Source of the DNA: Chloroflexota bacterium
GTDB lineage: Bacteria > Chloroflexota > Anaerolineae > Anaerolineales > UBA11657
Assembly (NCBI GenBank): GCA_003670425.1
Contig: QWRL01000011.1
Span: 2,734 to 28,485 of the forward strand
Direction of reading: 5' to 3'
DNA: 25,752 nt
The position numbers were made by a program, and so were the translations under genes. The notes under the pieces were generated by a model that was not told where the DNA came from, did no database searches, and worked only from the letters and a program-made list of their open reading frames with translations. Of this stretch, positions 15,380 through 22,783 are shown in pieces; within the stretch, counting starts at the first letter, position 1; each line of letters starts with the position of its first letter.

Positions 15380-16516
15380 TTAAGTGGCGGGTTTTGCGGC
15401 CAGTACTTCAGTGCGGCGCTGTTCTATTACGGCCAGCAGGCTGTCAAACGATTTCTGGAAGGCGGCAACGCCATCCGCTTCAAGCTGCTCTGTGGCGCGC
15501 TGCAGATCAATGCCGGCCGTTGCCAGCTGCTGCAGCAGCTGCTGGCTGTCCCCGGCTTGCGGGTGCAGCGTAACCGTGGCGCTGCCGTGGTCCTTGAAGG
15601 CCTGCAGGGTTGCGGGCGGCAGCGTGTTCACAGTTTGCGGGCCGATTAGCTGCTCCACATAAAGCACATCGCGGTAGGCCGGGTCTTTGGTGCTGGTGCT
15701 TGCCCACAGCGGGCGCTGCGGCTGCGCGCCGCGTGAAGCCAGCGTGGTCCAGCGCGCTGTTTGCAGCGTTTCGCTAAAGAGCTGGTACGCGAGGCGCGCA
15801 TTGGCAATTGCGGCGCGCCCGCGCAGCGCCTGCAGCTGCGGCCGTGTTTGCGGGTCAGCAGCCATGCGGTCAGCCAGCTGCTTGTCTATCATGCTGTCTA
15901 CGCGGCTCACAAAAAAACTCGCAACCGACGCAATGCCTTCGAGGCTGCGGCCGGCTGCAAGTGCCTGTTCAATCCCGGCCAAATGGGCATCGATAACCTC
16001 GCGGTAGCGCTGCAGCGAAAAGATAAGCGTGACATTTACGCTGATGCCGGCCGCCAGCGTAGCAGTGATGGCGGGCAGCCCGGCGCGCGTGGCGGGAATT
16101 TTAATCATCAGATTTTGGCGCTGCACCTGCTGTGCCAGGCGCTGCGCTTCATTTATGGTGCCGGCCGTGTCATGTGCCAGGCGCGGGGAAACTTCCAGGC
16201 TTACAAAACCTTCGCGGCCTTTGGAGCGCGCATACAACGGCTGAAAGACATCCGCCGCAGCCTGAATGTCTTCGATTGCAAGTGCGTAAAAAATTTGCTC
16301 CGCGCTCAAGCCGGCGCGCGCATAGCTGTGTAGCTCGGCGTCGTAGGCATCCGATTTTCCAATCGCCTGCTCAAAAATTGTCGGGTTAGAGGTGAGCCCG
16401 GTGATATCGCCATCGGTGACCATGCGCGCAAGGCCGCCAGAGCGCAGCTGGGTGCGTGAAATGTTGTCCTGCCACGGCGACTGCCCGAGCGCCTGCAATT
16501 GCAGCAGTGTTGTCAT
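15380..16516 (-). CDS. tal: Transaldolase
   Basis: A 378-residue transaldolase of the longer bacterial class seen in actinobacteria, cyanobacteria and Chloroflexota. It moves a dihydroxyacetone unit between sugar phosphates in the non-oxidative pentose phosphate pathway. The signatures are GDITGLTSNPTIFEQAI near residues 36-52 and NLMIKIPAT with the Schiff-base Lys139. NVTLIFSLQRY follows, and the C-terminal part has LWASTSTKDPAYRD and VNTLPPATLQAF. The ATG at 16516 gives MTTLLQLQALGQS, the natural N-terminus; a TTG at 16564 would add 16 unlikely residues. Transketolase lies on the same strand upstream, but paiB intervenes. pruA follows 19 nt downstream. Confidence 0.94.
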   Translation of the reverse strand: MTTLLQLQALGQSPWQDNISRTQLRSGGLARMVTDGDITGLTSNPTIFEQAIGKSDAYDAELHSYARAGLSAEQIFYALAIEDIQAAADVFQPLYARSKGREGFVSLEVSPRLAHDTAGTINEAQRLAQQVQRQNLMIKIPATRAGLPAITATLAAGISVNVTLIFSLQRYREVIDAHLAGIEQALAAGRSLEGIASVASFFVSRVDSMIDKQLADRMAADPQTRPQLQALRGRAAIANARLAYQLFSETLQTARWTTLASRGAQPQRPLWASTSTKDPAYRDVLYVEQLIGPQTVNTLPPATLQAFKDHGSATVTLHPQAGDSQQLLQQLATAGIDLQRATEQLEADGVAAFQKSFDSLLAVIEQRRTEVLAAKPAT

Positions 16517-16592
16517 CGGGCGAAATCTCTGAATCCGAGCGCCATAACTCCCCACATAAGCCAAGTTGATCTATTCACCTGATCTCCGCGCT

Positions 16593-17225
16593 TCAAACCG
16601 TTTTTAATTTGTCCGCCGGGCGCAATTGTGTGATTTGTTCAGATATCGCACTTTTGCCTTCTTGTGCCAAGCCTTGGATTACGCCTTCCAGATCTTCAAT
16701 ACTTTTATTCTGGCTCATTTTAAATGAAACCTCGAGTCGGGTAACTTTGAGTTCCACCCCTACGATTGCTTTTAACTGCCCGGCAACATAGTCTTCCGGG
16801 GCATCATCTACACGCCATGGTTTTGGCCTTGCGGCCTCGAATTTATCAGTTAGCGCACTTACTTGCTCTCGCAACCAATCCACGTCATCGTGAATGATTA
16901 AATCACCGTAGACATGCGCGATCATGTAATCCCAAGTTGGCACCACTTTTCCGTGCAATTTCTTTGTCGCATACAAACTTGGCGAAATGTAGGCGTCGGT
17001 CACCGTCGCTATGAAAAGTGCTGCCTGCATTGTTTCCAGTGACCACTGTGGATTGCCGCGAGCCAAATGACCCACAATGGAGTTGCTTGCGTCGCGGTAA
17101 AGAACCGGGATAAATGTCGAGACCAAGCCGTGGATGGAATTGGAAACAAGGTGTCCGGAAGTAATGGCGCCAAGAAAAGCTTGGGCCGCTTGATCGGTAG
17201 GTTCAAAATGCTTTGGGATGTACAT
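16593..17225 (-). CDS. PaiB-like FMN-binding negative transcriptional regulator family protein
   Basis: A 210-residue protein of the PaiB (FMN-binding split-barrel) family. It starts with the family hallmark MYIPKHFEPTDQ and continues with NSIVGHLARGNPQW, YISPSLYATK, VVPTWDYMIAHVYG and a C-terminal IVGVELKVTRLEVSFKMSQNK. Bacillus PaiB represses sporulation and protease genes, but most homologues have no tested role. The ATG at 17225 is chosen because it gives the conserved N-terminus; an upstream start at 17264 adds 13 residues outside the family. TATACT on the minus strand (17239-17244) may be its -10, with TTGACT 14 bp upstream, which is too close for a standard promoter. Its base composition is clearly poorer in G+C than all its neighbours, with many ATT, TTA and AAA codons, suggesting horizontal acquisition. 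Confidence 0.88.
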   Translation of the reverse strand: MYIPKHFEPTDQAAQAFLGAITSGHLVSNSIHGLVSTFIPVLYRDASNSIVGHLARGNPQWSLETMQAALFIATVTDAYISPSLYATKKLHGKVVPTWDYMIAHVYGDLIIHDDVDWLREQVSALTDKFEAARPKPWRVDDAPEDYVAGQLKAIVGVELKVTRLEVSFKMSQNKSIEDLEGVIQGLAQEGKSAISEQITQLRPADKLKTV

Positions 17226-17439
17226 GTTTCTGCGTAAAAGTATATTGCCTAGTCTACGAGTCAAATCTGCGTGGTTGGCAATTGCGGTGGCTTTTTAGAA
17301 TATTGCAGCACTATCTGCTTCGGCTGAATAGTTAGCGTAGAAAATAACCAGCGTGCTTGGTGGCTGAGCTTGAAAAGCATCGCGGTAAAAATATTAAAAC
17401 ATTGTCGCCACAGCGATTGAAGAGGGGCAACGCGTCGGT
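17226..17439. other. AT-richer intergenic segment between tkt and paiB
   Basis: About 210 bp without a convincing gene on either strand. It is visibly AT-richer than the rest of the window, in line with paiB next to it. It contains a GCAATTGC palindrome at 17278-17285. I see no transposase remnant, target-site duplication or tRNA end that would name a mobile element. Confidence 0.5.
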
Positions 17440-17472
17440 CTGCGCCACGAGCTTCGCAGGTGCGTGGCGCAG
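17440..17472 (-). terminator. Hairpin just after tkt
   Basis: On the minus strand CTGCGCCAC pairs perfectly with GTGGCGCAG (17440-17448 with 17464-17472), 9 bp around a 15-nt loop, starting 2 nt after the tkt stop codon. No T-run follows, so it may be a weak terminator or a 3' stabilising stem. Confidence 0.5.
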
Positions 17473-17474
17473 CA

Positions 17475-19499
17475 TCATGCTTTGTCGGTGCCAGCCAGTA
17501 GCTTATTTGCGTTCTCCACCACATGCCCAGCTGTACCGCCGAATTTCTCGTAGAGTGTTTGATACGGTGCGCTTGCACCAAAGTGATCAATGCCCATTGC
17601 AATACCAGCGCTTCCCACCCAGCGTTCCCAGCCGAAAGTTACGCCGGCTTCGATGGAGATGCGCGCCATTATGGCGGGCGGCAGAACTTCGTCGCGGTAG
17701 CTTTTTGGCTGCCGTGCAAAAAGATCCCAGCTGGGCATGGACACAACGCGCGCTCCCACATTTTGCGTGGCGAGCATGGTTTGCGCTTGCAGGGCAATGT
17801 GCACTTCTGATCCGCTTGCAATCAGAATGATTTGCACTGCGGCGCCCGGCGCGTCGCGCAGCACGTAGGCGCCTTTGTGCAGCCCGCTGGCGGGTGCGCA
17901 CTGGGTGCGGTCCAGCACGGGCACATCCTGGCGGGTGAGCAGCAAGCAGCTGGGGCCGCGTGAATTTTGCAGGGCCGCGCGCCAGGCCTCTGTGGTTTCG
18001 TTTGCGTCGCACGGGCGCAGGCACAGCAGGTTGGGCACTGTGCGCATGCCTGCCAGCTGCTCCACGGGCTGGTGTGTTGGGCCGTCCTCACCCAAGCCAA
18101 TGCTGTCATGCGTGAATACAAAAATTGCCGGTGTGCCAGACAGCGCAGCGAGCCGCACGGGCGGGCGCATGTAATCATAGAAAACCAGAAAGGTGGCGCC
18201 ATACGCACGCATGCCACCATGCAGTGCCATGCCGTTGATAACGGCGCCCATGGCATGCTCGCGCACGCCAAAATGAAAATTGCGGCCGGCGTAGTTGCCT
18301 GCGCCAAAGTCTGTGCCGTCTTTGAGCAGCGTTTTGGTGGAGGGTGCCAGGTCCGCCGAGCCGCCGCTGAGCTCCGGGATGGCGGCTGCGAGCGCATTAA
18401 GTACGCTGCCGCTTGCGGAGCGTGTGGCTTGTCCCTTGGCGTCCGGCGCAAACACTGGCAGGCTGCGTTCCCAGCCGGCGGGCAGCTCGTTGGCAATGCG
18501 GCGCTGCAATTCTGCAGCTGCGCTGGCGTGCTTGCCTGCGTACTGCTCAACATCAAGTTGCCACTGCGCGCTCAAGCGCGCGCCTGTATCACGCGCCGCC
18601 GCCATGTGTGCCCGCACAGCGTCCGGAATGTGAAAGCGCTCTTCTTCGGGCCAGCCAAGGTTGCGCTTGGCTGCGCGCAGTTCATCTTCGCCCAGCGGCT
18701 CGCCGTGCGCGGCTGCAGTGCCCTGTTTGTTTGGTGCGCCGTAACCGATGGTGGTGCGCACTGCAATCAGTGACGGCCGCGTGTGCTCGGCGCGCGCCGC
18801 GCCCAGCGCAGCAGCGATGGCGGGCAGGTCGTTGCCATCCGGCACGCTGGCAACATGCCAGCCATAGGCCGCAAAGCGTGCCAGCCGGTCCTCGCCAAAC
18901 GCAAGGCTGGTAGATCCTTCAATCGAGATCTGATTGTCATCATAAAGATAGATCAGCTTGCCAAGCGCAAGGTGGCCGGCAAGTGAAGCTGCCTCAGATG
19001 CCACACCCTCCATCAGGTCGCCATCGGTGACAAGCGCGTACGTGTGGTGGTCAATTACAGCGGGCGTGCCGGCGCGGTTGAAGCGCGCGGCAAGCTGTGC
19101 CTCTGCGATGGCCATGCCAATGCCATTTGCAAAGCCCTGCCCAAGCGGGCCGGTGGTCACCTCCACACCGGGTGTCAGCTGCGCTTCCGGGTGGCCCGGC
19201 GTGCGGCTGCCCCACTGCCGAAAGTTTCGCAGTTCAGCAAGCGGCAGATCGTAACCCGTGAGGTGCAACAGCCCGTACAACAGCATAGAGCCGTGTCCGC
19301 CGGAAAGGATGAAGCGGTCGCGGTTGAACCAGCGCGGCTGTGCTGGATTGTGGCGCAGGAACTGCGTCCACAACACATATGCCAGCGGTGCGGCGCCCAT
19401 GGGCAGCCCGGGGTGCCCGGACTTGGCCTGTTGCACTGCATCCGCGGCAAGAAAGCGCAGCGTGTTTACGCAGAGTTGATCGATGTCGGCGCGCACCAT
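17475..19499 (-). CDS. tkt: Transketolase
   Basis: A 674-residue thiamine-diphosphate enzyme that moves two-carbon units between sugar phosphates in the pentose phosphate pathway. Motifs in order: SGHPGLPMGAAPLAYVLW near residue 26, SGGHGSMLLY, PGVEVTTGPLGQG, the ThDP-binding TDGDLMEGVASEA...YDDNQISIEG, and IGYGAPNKQGTAAAHG. The pyrimidine domain has GVREHAMGAVINGMALHGG and FTHDSIGLGEDGPTHQPVEQL, and the C-terminal domain has IASGSEVHIA and GWERWVG. The ATG at 19499 gives MVRADIDQLCVNTLR, the normal N-terminus; the frame is open to 19694 but the extra residues are not conserved-looking. An extended -10 lies 10 nt upstream, so its mRNA may be leaderless. Pathway partner tal lies downstream beyond paiB. 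Confidence 0.96.
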   Translation of the reverse strand: MVRADIDQLCVNTLRFLAADAVQQAKSGHPGLPMGAAPLAYVLWTQFLRHNPAQPRWFNRDRFILSGGHGSMLLYGLLHLTGYDLPLAELRNFRQWGSRTPGHPEAQLTPGVEVTTGPLGQGFANGIGMAIAEAQLAARFNRAGTPAVIDHHTYALVTDGDLMEGVASEAASLAGHLALGKLIYLYDDNQISIEGSTSLAFGEDRLARFAAYGWHVASVPDGNDLPAIAAALGAARAEHTRPSLIAVRTTIGYGAPNKQGTAAAHGEPLGEDELRAAKRNLGWPEEERFHIPDAVRAHMAAARDTGARLSAQWQLDVEQYAGKHASAAAELQRRIANELPAGWERSLPVFAPDAKGQATRSASGSVLNALAAAIPELSGGSADLAPSTKTLLKDGTDFGAGNYAGRNFHFGVREHAMGAVINGMALHGGMRAYGATFLVFYDYMRPPVRLAALSGTPAIFVFTHDSIGLGEDGPTHQPVEQLAGMRTVPNLLCLRPCDANETTEAWRAALQNSRGPSCLLLTRQDVPVLDRTQCAPASGLHKGAYVLRDAPGAAVQIILIASGSEVHIALQAQTMLATQNVGARVVSMPSWDLFARQPKSYRDEVLPPAIMARISIEAGVTFGWERWVGSAGIAMGIDHFGASAPYQTLYEKFGGTAGHVVENANKLLAGTDKA

Positions 19500-19509
19500 G
19501 GGAAAAAGA

Positions 19510-19518
19510 ATTTTAGCA
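19510..19518 (-). promoter_or_regulatory. Extended -10 of tkt
   Basis: On the minus strand TGCTAAAAT forms an extended -10, followed by 10 nt and the ATG. Transcription would begin about 3 nt before the start codon. No -35 is evident, as is usual for extended -10 promoters. Confidence 0.5.
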
Positions 19519-19602
19519 TGTGCCTGCGCAGCATTGCGCGCGCTGAGGACGCTGCCGTCCCGCATAACAGCTGCCCGGAGAGAGCTGTGGGCGGGAGTGC
19601 GC

Positions 19603-21051
19603 TTACGGCTGCGGCTGGACGAGAAAACTGCCGCCGATTGAAGCGGCCAGTGCGCCGGATTTGGTTGTGGCGCGGTATGCAATTTGCGGCGCAAAGGCTG
19701 GCTTCTCTAACCGAATGGTCAGCGTGCTGTGACCGGACGCATCGGTGACGGGCAGTTCGCCGGGTGCCGCTGCCCCCGCGGACCACGCTAGCATCACCTG
19801 TGCGCCCGTGACGGGCTTGCCGGCAGCGTCGAGCACCCACACATGGAAGATTTGGTCGCCGGGCACTGCCAGCACTGGATGTTCCACAGTTACAGCAACA
19901 AAGAGCTGGCCGGCGGCTTCCTGCGCAGCTTCAGGTGCGCCAAAATAAGCTGCGCTGAAGTATTCACGGCCGAGCGGCGCCACACTAAATGCGGTTGCAT
20001 CCGGCAGCGCCGGCTGCCACTCCACGCGGAAGTTTTCAAAATATTGCACGAACCGGCCGTCTTCGGCAAGCAGTTCAGTGACTGGCATGCCCAGAATTTC
20101 TGCGCCGCCAAATGCATCCATAAAGCGCTGCATGCCGTGCACAACATTGTGGCCGGTCTTCACAAAGTGTGTTGCCTCGGCGCCAATCACAGGCGCTGCG
20201 GCCGCATCAATGCCGCCGCGCGCCAGCGTGCCCAGCGCTGCCATTTGCGGCGCGGAGCCGTTTGCCGGCTGCACCAGCACGGCATTTTCAAACATGTACT
20301 CAATCCGTCCATCTGCCAGCGTGCGCGGCCGGCCGAGCCACTTTCCAAACAGCTCCACACCGCCGTGCGCAGCCACAAACTGCGTTATGTCATCTGGCGC
20401 CGCCACGCTGGCCGCAGCCAATTCGGCGCTGGTTCCATCGATTGCAATCGTGTCCAAAGGCTGCTCGGAAAACTTGCGTTCGCCCCAGGCGAGCAGCTGC
20501 ACCGGCTTGTCGCCGGCCAGCGCCGGATCCCACAGCAGTGCGGCACGCTCAAAGTGCTGCACAATGCGGCCATCATTCACCAGCGGCTCCGCAATTGGAT
20601 AGCCAAAGAACAGTGCGCCGCCATGCGCCTCATAAAATGTGCGGAAGATGCCCTGCACGGTGTGCCCGGTTTCGGAGAAGAGCAGCGCTCCGCCGGGGAT
20701 GGCATCCGGCGTGAGCGGCGGCTGGCGCTCGCCAAACTCCTCGCCCAGCGCGCTCAAAAAAACTTGCGAGCCCGGCGGCAGGCCGGGATGGAACTCCAGC
20801 ACGCCGTTGGCAAAGTACTGCACCAAGCCACCATTGGTAACTTGGCGGGTGAAGAGCGCTGCGCCCAGCGTATCCGCACCATGATGCAATGCGTAAAAAG
20901 CGCGAAACGGCGGGCTGACATGCACGTCCGATGGAGCCGGCGCGCTGCAGCTGGCGAGCAGCAGCACGCCACAGGCCACAAGCAAACAGCTGCGCCTGCG
21001 GGCTAGCGGCCGATGATTAATATGCACGGGAGCAAATGCCGGCGGATGCAT
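19603..21051 (-). CDS. Lipoprotein with four 'GxP..E...DGRxVQYFE' repeats and a C-terminal Ig-like domain
   Basis: A 482-residue secreted lipoprotein of unknown function. The signal peptide has a basic region (LARRR), a hydrophobic stretch and the lipobox L32-A33-S34-C35, so the mature protein would be lipid-anchored at Cys35. Four related units follow at about 48-108, 126-192, 222-275 and 296-365. The better ones read GHTVQG...FYEAHGG..FFGYPIAE...DGRIVQHFE and GHNVVHG...FMDAFGG.EILGMPVTE...DGRFVQYFE. Such units are frequent in extracytoplasmic proteins of Chloroflexota. Residues from about 385 (VEHPVLAVPGDQIFHVWV...) look like a bacterial Ig-like/carboxypeptidase-regulatory fold. The ATG at 21051 is taken as start, but the GTG at 21027 gives a more usual signal length. 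The gene begins 14 nt after the tRNA-Gly and may share its promoter. Confidence 0.8.
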   Translation of the reverse strand: MHPPAFAPVHINHRPLARRRSCLLVACGVLLLASCSAPAPSDVHVSPPFRAFYALHHGADTLGAALFTRQVTNGGLVQYFANGVLEFHPGLPPGSQVFLSALGEEFGERQPPLTPDAIPGGALLFSETGHTVQGIFRTFYEAHGGALFFGYPIAEPLVNDGRIVQHFERAALLWDPALAGDKPVQLLAWGERKFSEQPLDTIAIDGTSAELAAASVAAPDDITQFVAAHGGVELFGKWLGRPRTLADGRIEYMFENAVLVQPANGSAPQMAALGTLARGGIDAAAAPVIGAEATHFVKTGHNVVHGMQRFMDAFGGAEILGMPVTELLAEDGRFVQYFENFRVEWQPALPDATAFSVAPLGREYFSAAYFGAPEAAQEAAGQLFVAVTVEHPVLAVPGDQIFHVWVLDAAGKPVTGAQVMLAWSAGAAAPGELPVTDASGHSTLTIRLEKPAFAPQIAYRATTKSGALAASIGGSFLVQPQP

Positions 21052-21064
21052 GCAGCGGGCAGAG

Positions 21065-21136
21065 AGCGGGTAACGGGACTCGAACCCGTGACATCTTGCT
21101 TGGGAAGCAAGCGTTCTACCACTGAACTATACCCGC
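21065..21136 (-). tRNA. tRNA-Gly, anticodon CCC
   Basis: A complete cloverleaf folds on the minus strand: acceptor GCGGGTA/TACCCGC, D arm GTTC-AGTGGTA-GAAC, anticodon stem CTTGC/GCAAG with loop TTCCCAA, variable region ATGTC, and T arm ACGGG-TTCGAGT-CCCGT. The anticodon CCC reads the glycine codon GGG. The discriminator is T at 21065. The 3' CCA is not encoded and must be added by nucleotidyltransferase. Confidence 0.97.
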
Positions 21137-21147
21137 ATGATGCCGCG

Positions 21148-21175
21148 ATTATAGACTGCGGGGATTGCACGTCAA
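21148..21175 (-). promoter_or_regulatory. Promoter of tRNA-Gly (and perhaps the lipoprotein)
   Basis: On the minus strand TTGACG, a 16-bp spacer and a perfect TATAAT. Transcription would begin about 5 nt before the mature tRNA. This is the closest match to the sigma-70 consensus in the window, as expected for a stable RNA gene. Confidence 0.8.
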
Positions 21176-21190
21176 GCAAAACATGGCAGT

Positions 21191-21219
21191 TTGGATGCGG
21201 CGACCGGGGCTGGTACAAT
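21191..21219 (+). promoter_or_regulatory. Promoter of the class III aminotransferase leader
   Basis: TTGGAT (21191-21196), a 17-bp spacer and TACAAT (21214-21219), with TGG directly before the -10 making an extended -10. Transcription is expected near 21226, giving a leader of about 190 nt before the aminotransferase start. Confidence 0.65.
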
Positions 21220-21233
21220 GAGTTAGGTATCGC

Positions 21234-21311
21234 ATGCTAGTAAACCTCTACGGAGCCGCTTGTGCCCGCCGCTGCCATCAATGGGTGCTGTGGGCTACTG
21301 CCGACGGCTGA
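21234..21311 (+). CDS. Candidate leader ORF of 25 codons upstream of the class III aminotransferase
   Basis: ATG CTA GTA AAC opens a 25-codon frame about 8 nt after the predicted transcription start and ends with TGA at 21309-21311. The product would be basic in the middle (ARRCHQW) with two Trp in QWVLWA. It covers the whole 5' arm and loop of the long hairpin described below, and its stop codon lies directly before the 3' arm. A TAGG sequence 5-8 nt upstream is only a weak Shine-Dalgarno. This could be a regulatory leader peptide; no coding conservation can be checked here. Confidence 0.35.
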   Translation: MLVNLYGAACARRCHQWVLWATADG

Positions 21312-21319
21312 CGGCTCCG
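21251..21319 (+). promoter_or_regulatory. Structured 5' leader element of the class III aminotransferase
   Basis: CGGAGCCG (21251-21258) pairs perfectly with CGGCTCCG (21312-21319). Inside it are nested pairs GCCC/GGGC (21264-21267 with 21292-21295) and CCAT/ATGG (21275-21278 with 21281-21284). Further small stems follow at about 21334-21350 (AGGCG/CGCCT) and 21375-21394 (ACCGC/GCGGT). No T-run follows, so this is not an ordinary terminator. It does not match a riboswitch consensus I know (T-box, TPP, SAM, cobalamin, glycine and FMN were considered). Confidence 0.45.
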
Positions 21320-21418
21320 CGCGACTCGGCCTGAGGCGCTGTAGCCGCCTAATCTGCTGCATGGTTTGCCGCTCACCGCCGGCTTTGGTGCGGTCCCCAA
21401 CAATAATTGGAAGGCAGT

Positions 21419-22729
21419 ATGTCCAACAAATATCAGAAGACACGCGCGCTCTACAAGCGCGCCAAGCAAGTCATCCCCTATGGTGTCCACTCCAACTTTC
21501 GCTATGGCGGCGAAGAAACCGTCATCATTGCGCGCGGCAAGGGCGGGCATGTCTGGGACGTGGATGGAAATGAGTTTATTGATTACCGGCTGGCGTTTGG
21601 CCCGGTGATCCTTGGCCACGCAGATGAGCGCGTGAACACGCGCGTGGCGGCTGCGCTGCAGAACGGCAACTTGTACGCGCACACCCACCCGATGGAAGTG
21701 ACCGTTGCGGAGCGCATGGTGCGCATGTGCCCGGGAGTCGACATGGTGCGTTTTGCCAACTCTGGCACCGAAGCCACGATGCATGCCATCCGCCTTGCCC
21801 GCGCACACACCGGGCGGGATGTGATCCTGAAATTTCAGGGCTGCTACCACGGCTTTCAGGACTACACGCTGTGGTCAACAGCCGGGTCGCCAGCCAGTGC
21901 CGCCGGCTCTGCGCGCAGCTTGATTCCGATGCAGTCCGGCTCAGGCATTCCGCGCGCCATTCGGGACCTGGTGCTGGTGGCGCCCTTTAATGACCCCGAA
22001 GCGCTGGAGCGGATTGTGAAGGCGCGCTGGGGCGACATCGCGGCGATCATCATTGAGCCGATCATGGGCAATGCTGCATCCGTGATGCCTGAGCCCGGCT
22101 TTTTGGAGTTTGTGCGCGCACAGTGTGATCAGCATGGGATTGTGATGATCATGGATGAGGTGAAGACCGGCTTTCGCATTGGCAATGGCGGCGCATCCGA
22201 ATACTTTGGCGTGCACGGCCACTTGATGACCTATGCCAAGGCAATGGCCAATGGTTTTCCGATTGCGGCGTTTGGCGGCTGCAAGGAAGTGATGAGCACG
22301 CTGGTGCCATACGAAGTGAGCATTGGCGGCACTTACTGCGGCAACTTGGTGGGCGCAGCCGCTGCGGATGCCACGCTTGAGATCATGGAGACGACGCCGG
22401 TGCTGGCGCAGATTGCCGCGTACGGCGAAAAGTTAAGGCGCGGGCTGAGCGACATCATGACCGAAGCCGGCATCGAACATGCGATGGTGGGACCGGCGGC
22501 TATGCCCGGCTTTATTGTGGGCACCAGCAAGCAGCCCAAGAACTTCCGCGATGTGACCAACAGCGACCTTGATTTGTACGCCAAGATTGCCAAAGGCATG
22601 TTTGAGCTAGGCGTGGAATACGAGGAAGATCCGCGCGAGCCTTTCTTCCTGTGCGCCGCGCACAATGACAGCGACCTAGGCAACACGCTCGAGCGCTTCA
22701 ATGACGCAGTCGGCGCTGTGCGGCCGTGA
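21419..22729 (+). CDS. Class III aminotransferase, glutamate-1-semialdehyde 2,1-aminomutase-like
   Basis: A 436-residue PLP enzyme of fold type I. It aligns by eye with GSA aminomutase: ARGKGGHVWDVDGNEFIDY, the cofactor phosphate loop FANSGTEATMHAIRLAR (about 112-128), KFQGCYHG, IIEPIMGN (about 211-218), IMDEVKTGFR (about 244-253) and the Schiff-base Lys274 in YAKAMANGFPIAAFGG. Length fits HemL (about 430). However, the Lys region differs from the usual HemL GKIIGGG-P-GA, and no other tetrapyrrole gene is near, so a related aminotransferase or mutase is quite possible and no symbol is given. ATG at 21419 is preceded by GGAAGG at 21409-21414. It has a long structured leader and is convergent with lipA. 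Confidence 0.82.
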   Translation: MSNKYQKTRALYKRAKQVIPYGVHSNFRYGGEETVIIARGKGGHVWDVDGNEFIDYRLAFGPVILGHADERVNTRVAAALQNGNLYAHTHPMEVTVAERMVRMCPGVDMVRFANSGTEATMHAIRLARAHTGRDVILKFQGCYHGFQDYTLWSTAGSPASAAGSARSLIPMQSGSGIPRAIRDLVLVAPFNDPEALERIVKARWGDIAAIIIEPIMGNAASVMPEPGFLEFVRAQCDQHGIVMIMDEVKTGFRIGNGGASEYFGVHGHLMTYAKAMANGFPIAAFGGCKEVMSTLVPYEVSIGGTYCGNLVGAAAADATLEIMETTPVLAQIAAYGEKLRRGLSDIMTEAGIEHAMVGPAAMPGFIVGTSKQPKNFRDVTNSDLDLYAKIAKGMFELGVEYEEDPREPFFLCAAHNDSDLGNTLERFNDAVGAVRP

Positions 22730-22745
22730 CGCCGCTGCGCTAGCC

Positions 22746-22783
22746 GAACGAAACTTCAGCCGGCGGGGCGGGGCTCCGCCGGC
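22746..22783 (-). terminator. Possible terminator overlapping the end of lipA
   Basis: On the minus strand GCCGGCGG pairs with CCGCCGGC (22776-22783 with 22759-22766). The stem lies in the last lipA codons and is followed by the stop and AAGTTTCGTT, a weak T-rich tail. It may serve lipA in the 26-bp convergent gap. Confidence 0.35.

Noticed and set aside
17261..17602. 113-codon minus-strand frame overlapping the tkt end and the AT-rich gap
   Set aside because: It overlaps the C-terminal coding part of transketolase and has no recognisable domain or start signal.
21003..21240. Open frames on both strands across the tRNA (containing GYSSVVERLLPKQDVTGSSPVTRS-like and VTGLEPVTSCLGS-like sequences)
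   Set aside because: These are the familiar false translations of a tRNA gene and its complement; the cloverleaf explains the sequence.
21241..21418. T-box, TPP, SAM, glycine, FMN or cobalamin riboswitch upstream of the aminotransferase
   Set aside because: None of the conserved core sequences I know for these classes can be found in the leader; only generic stems are present.
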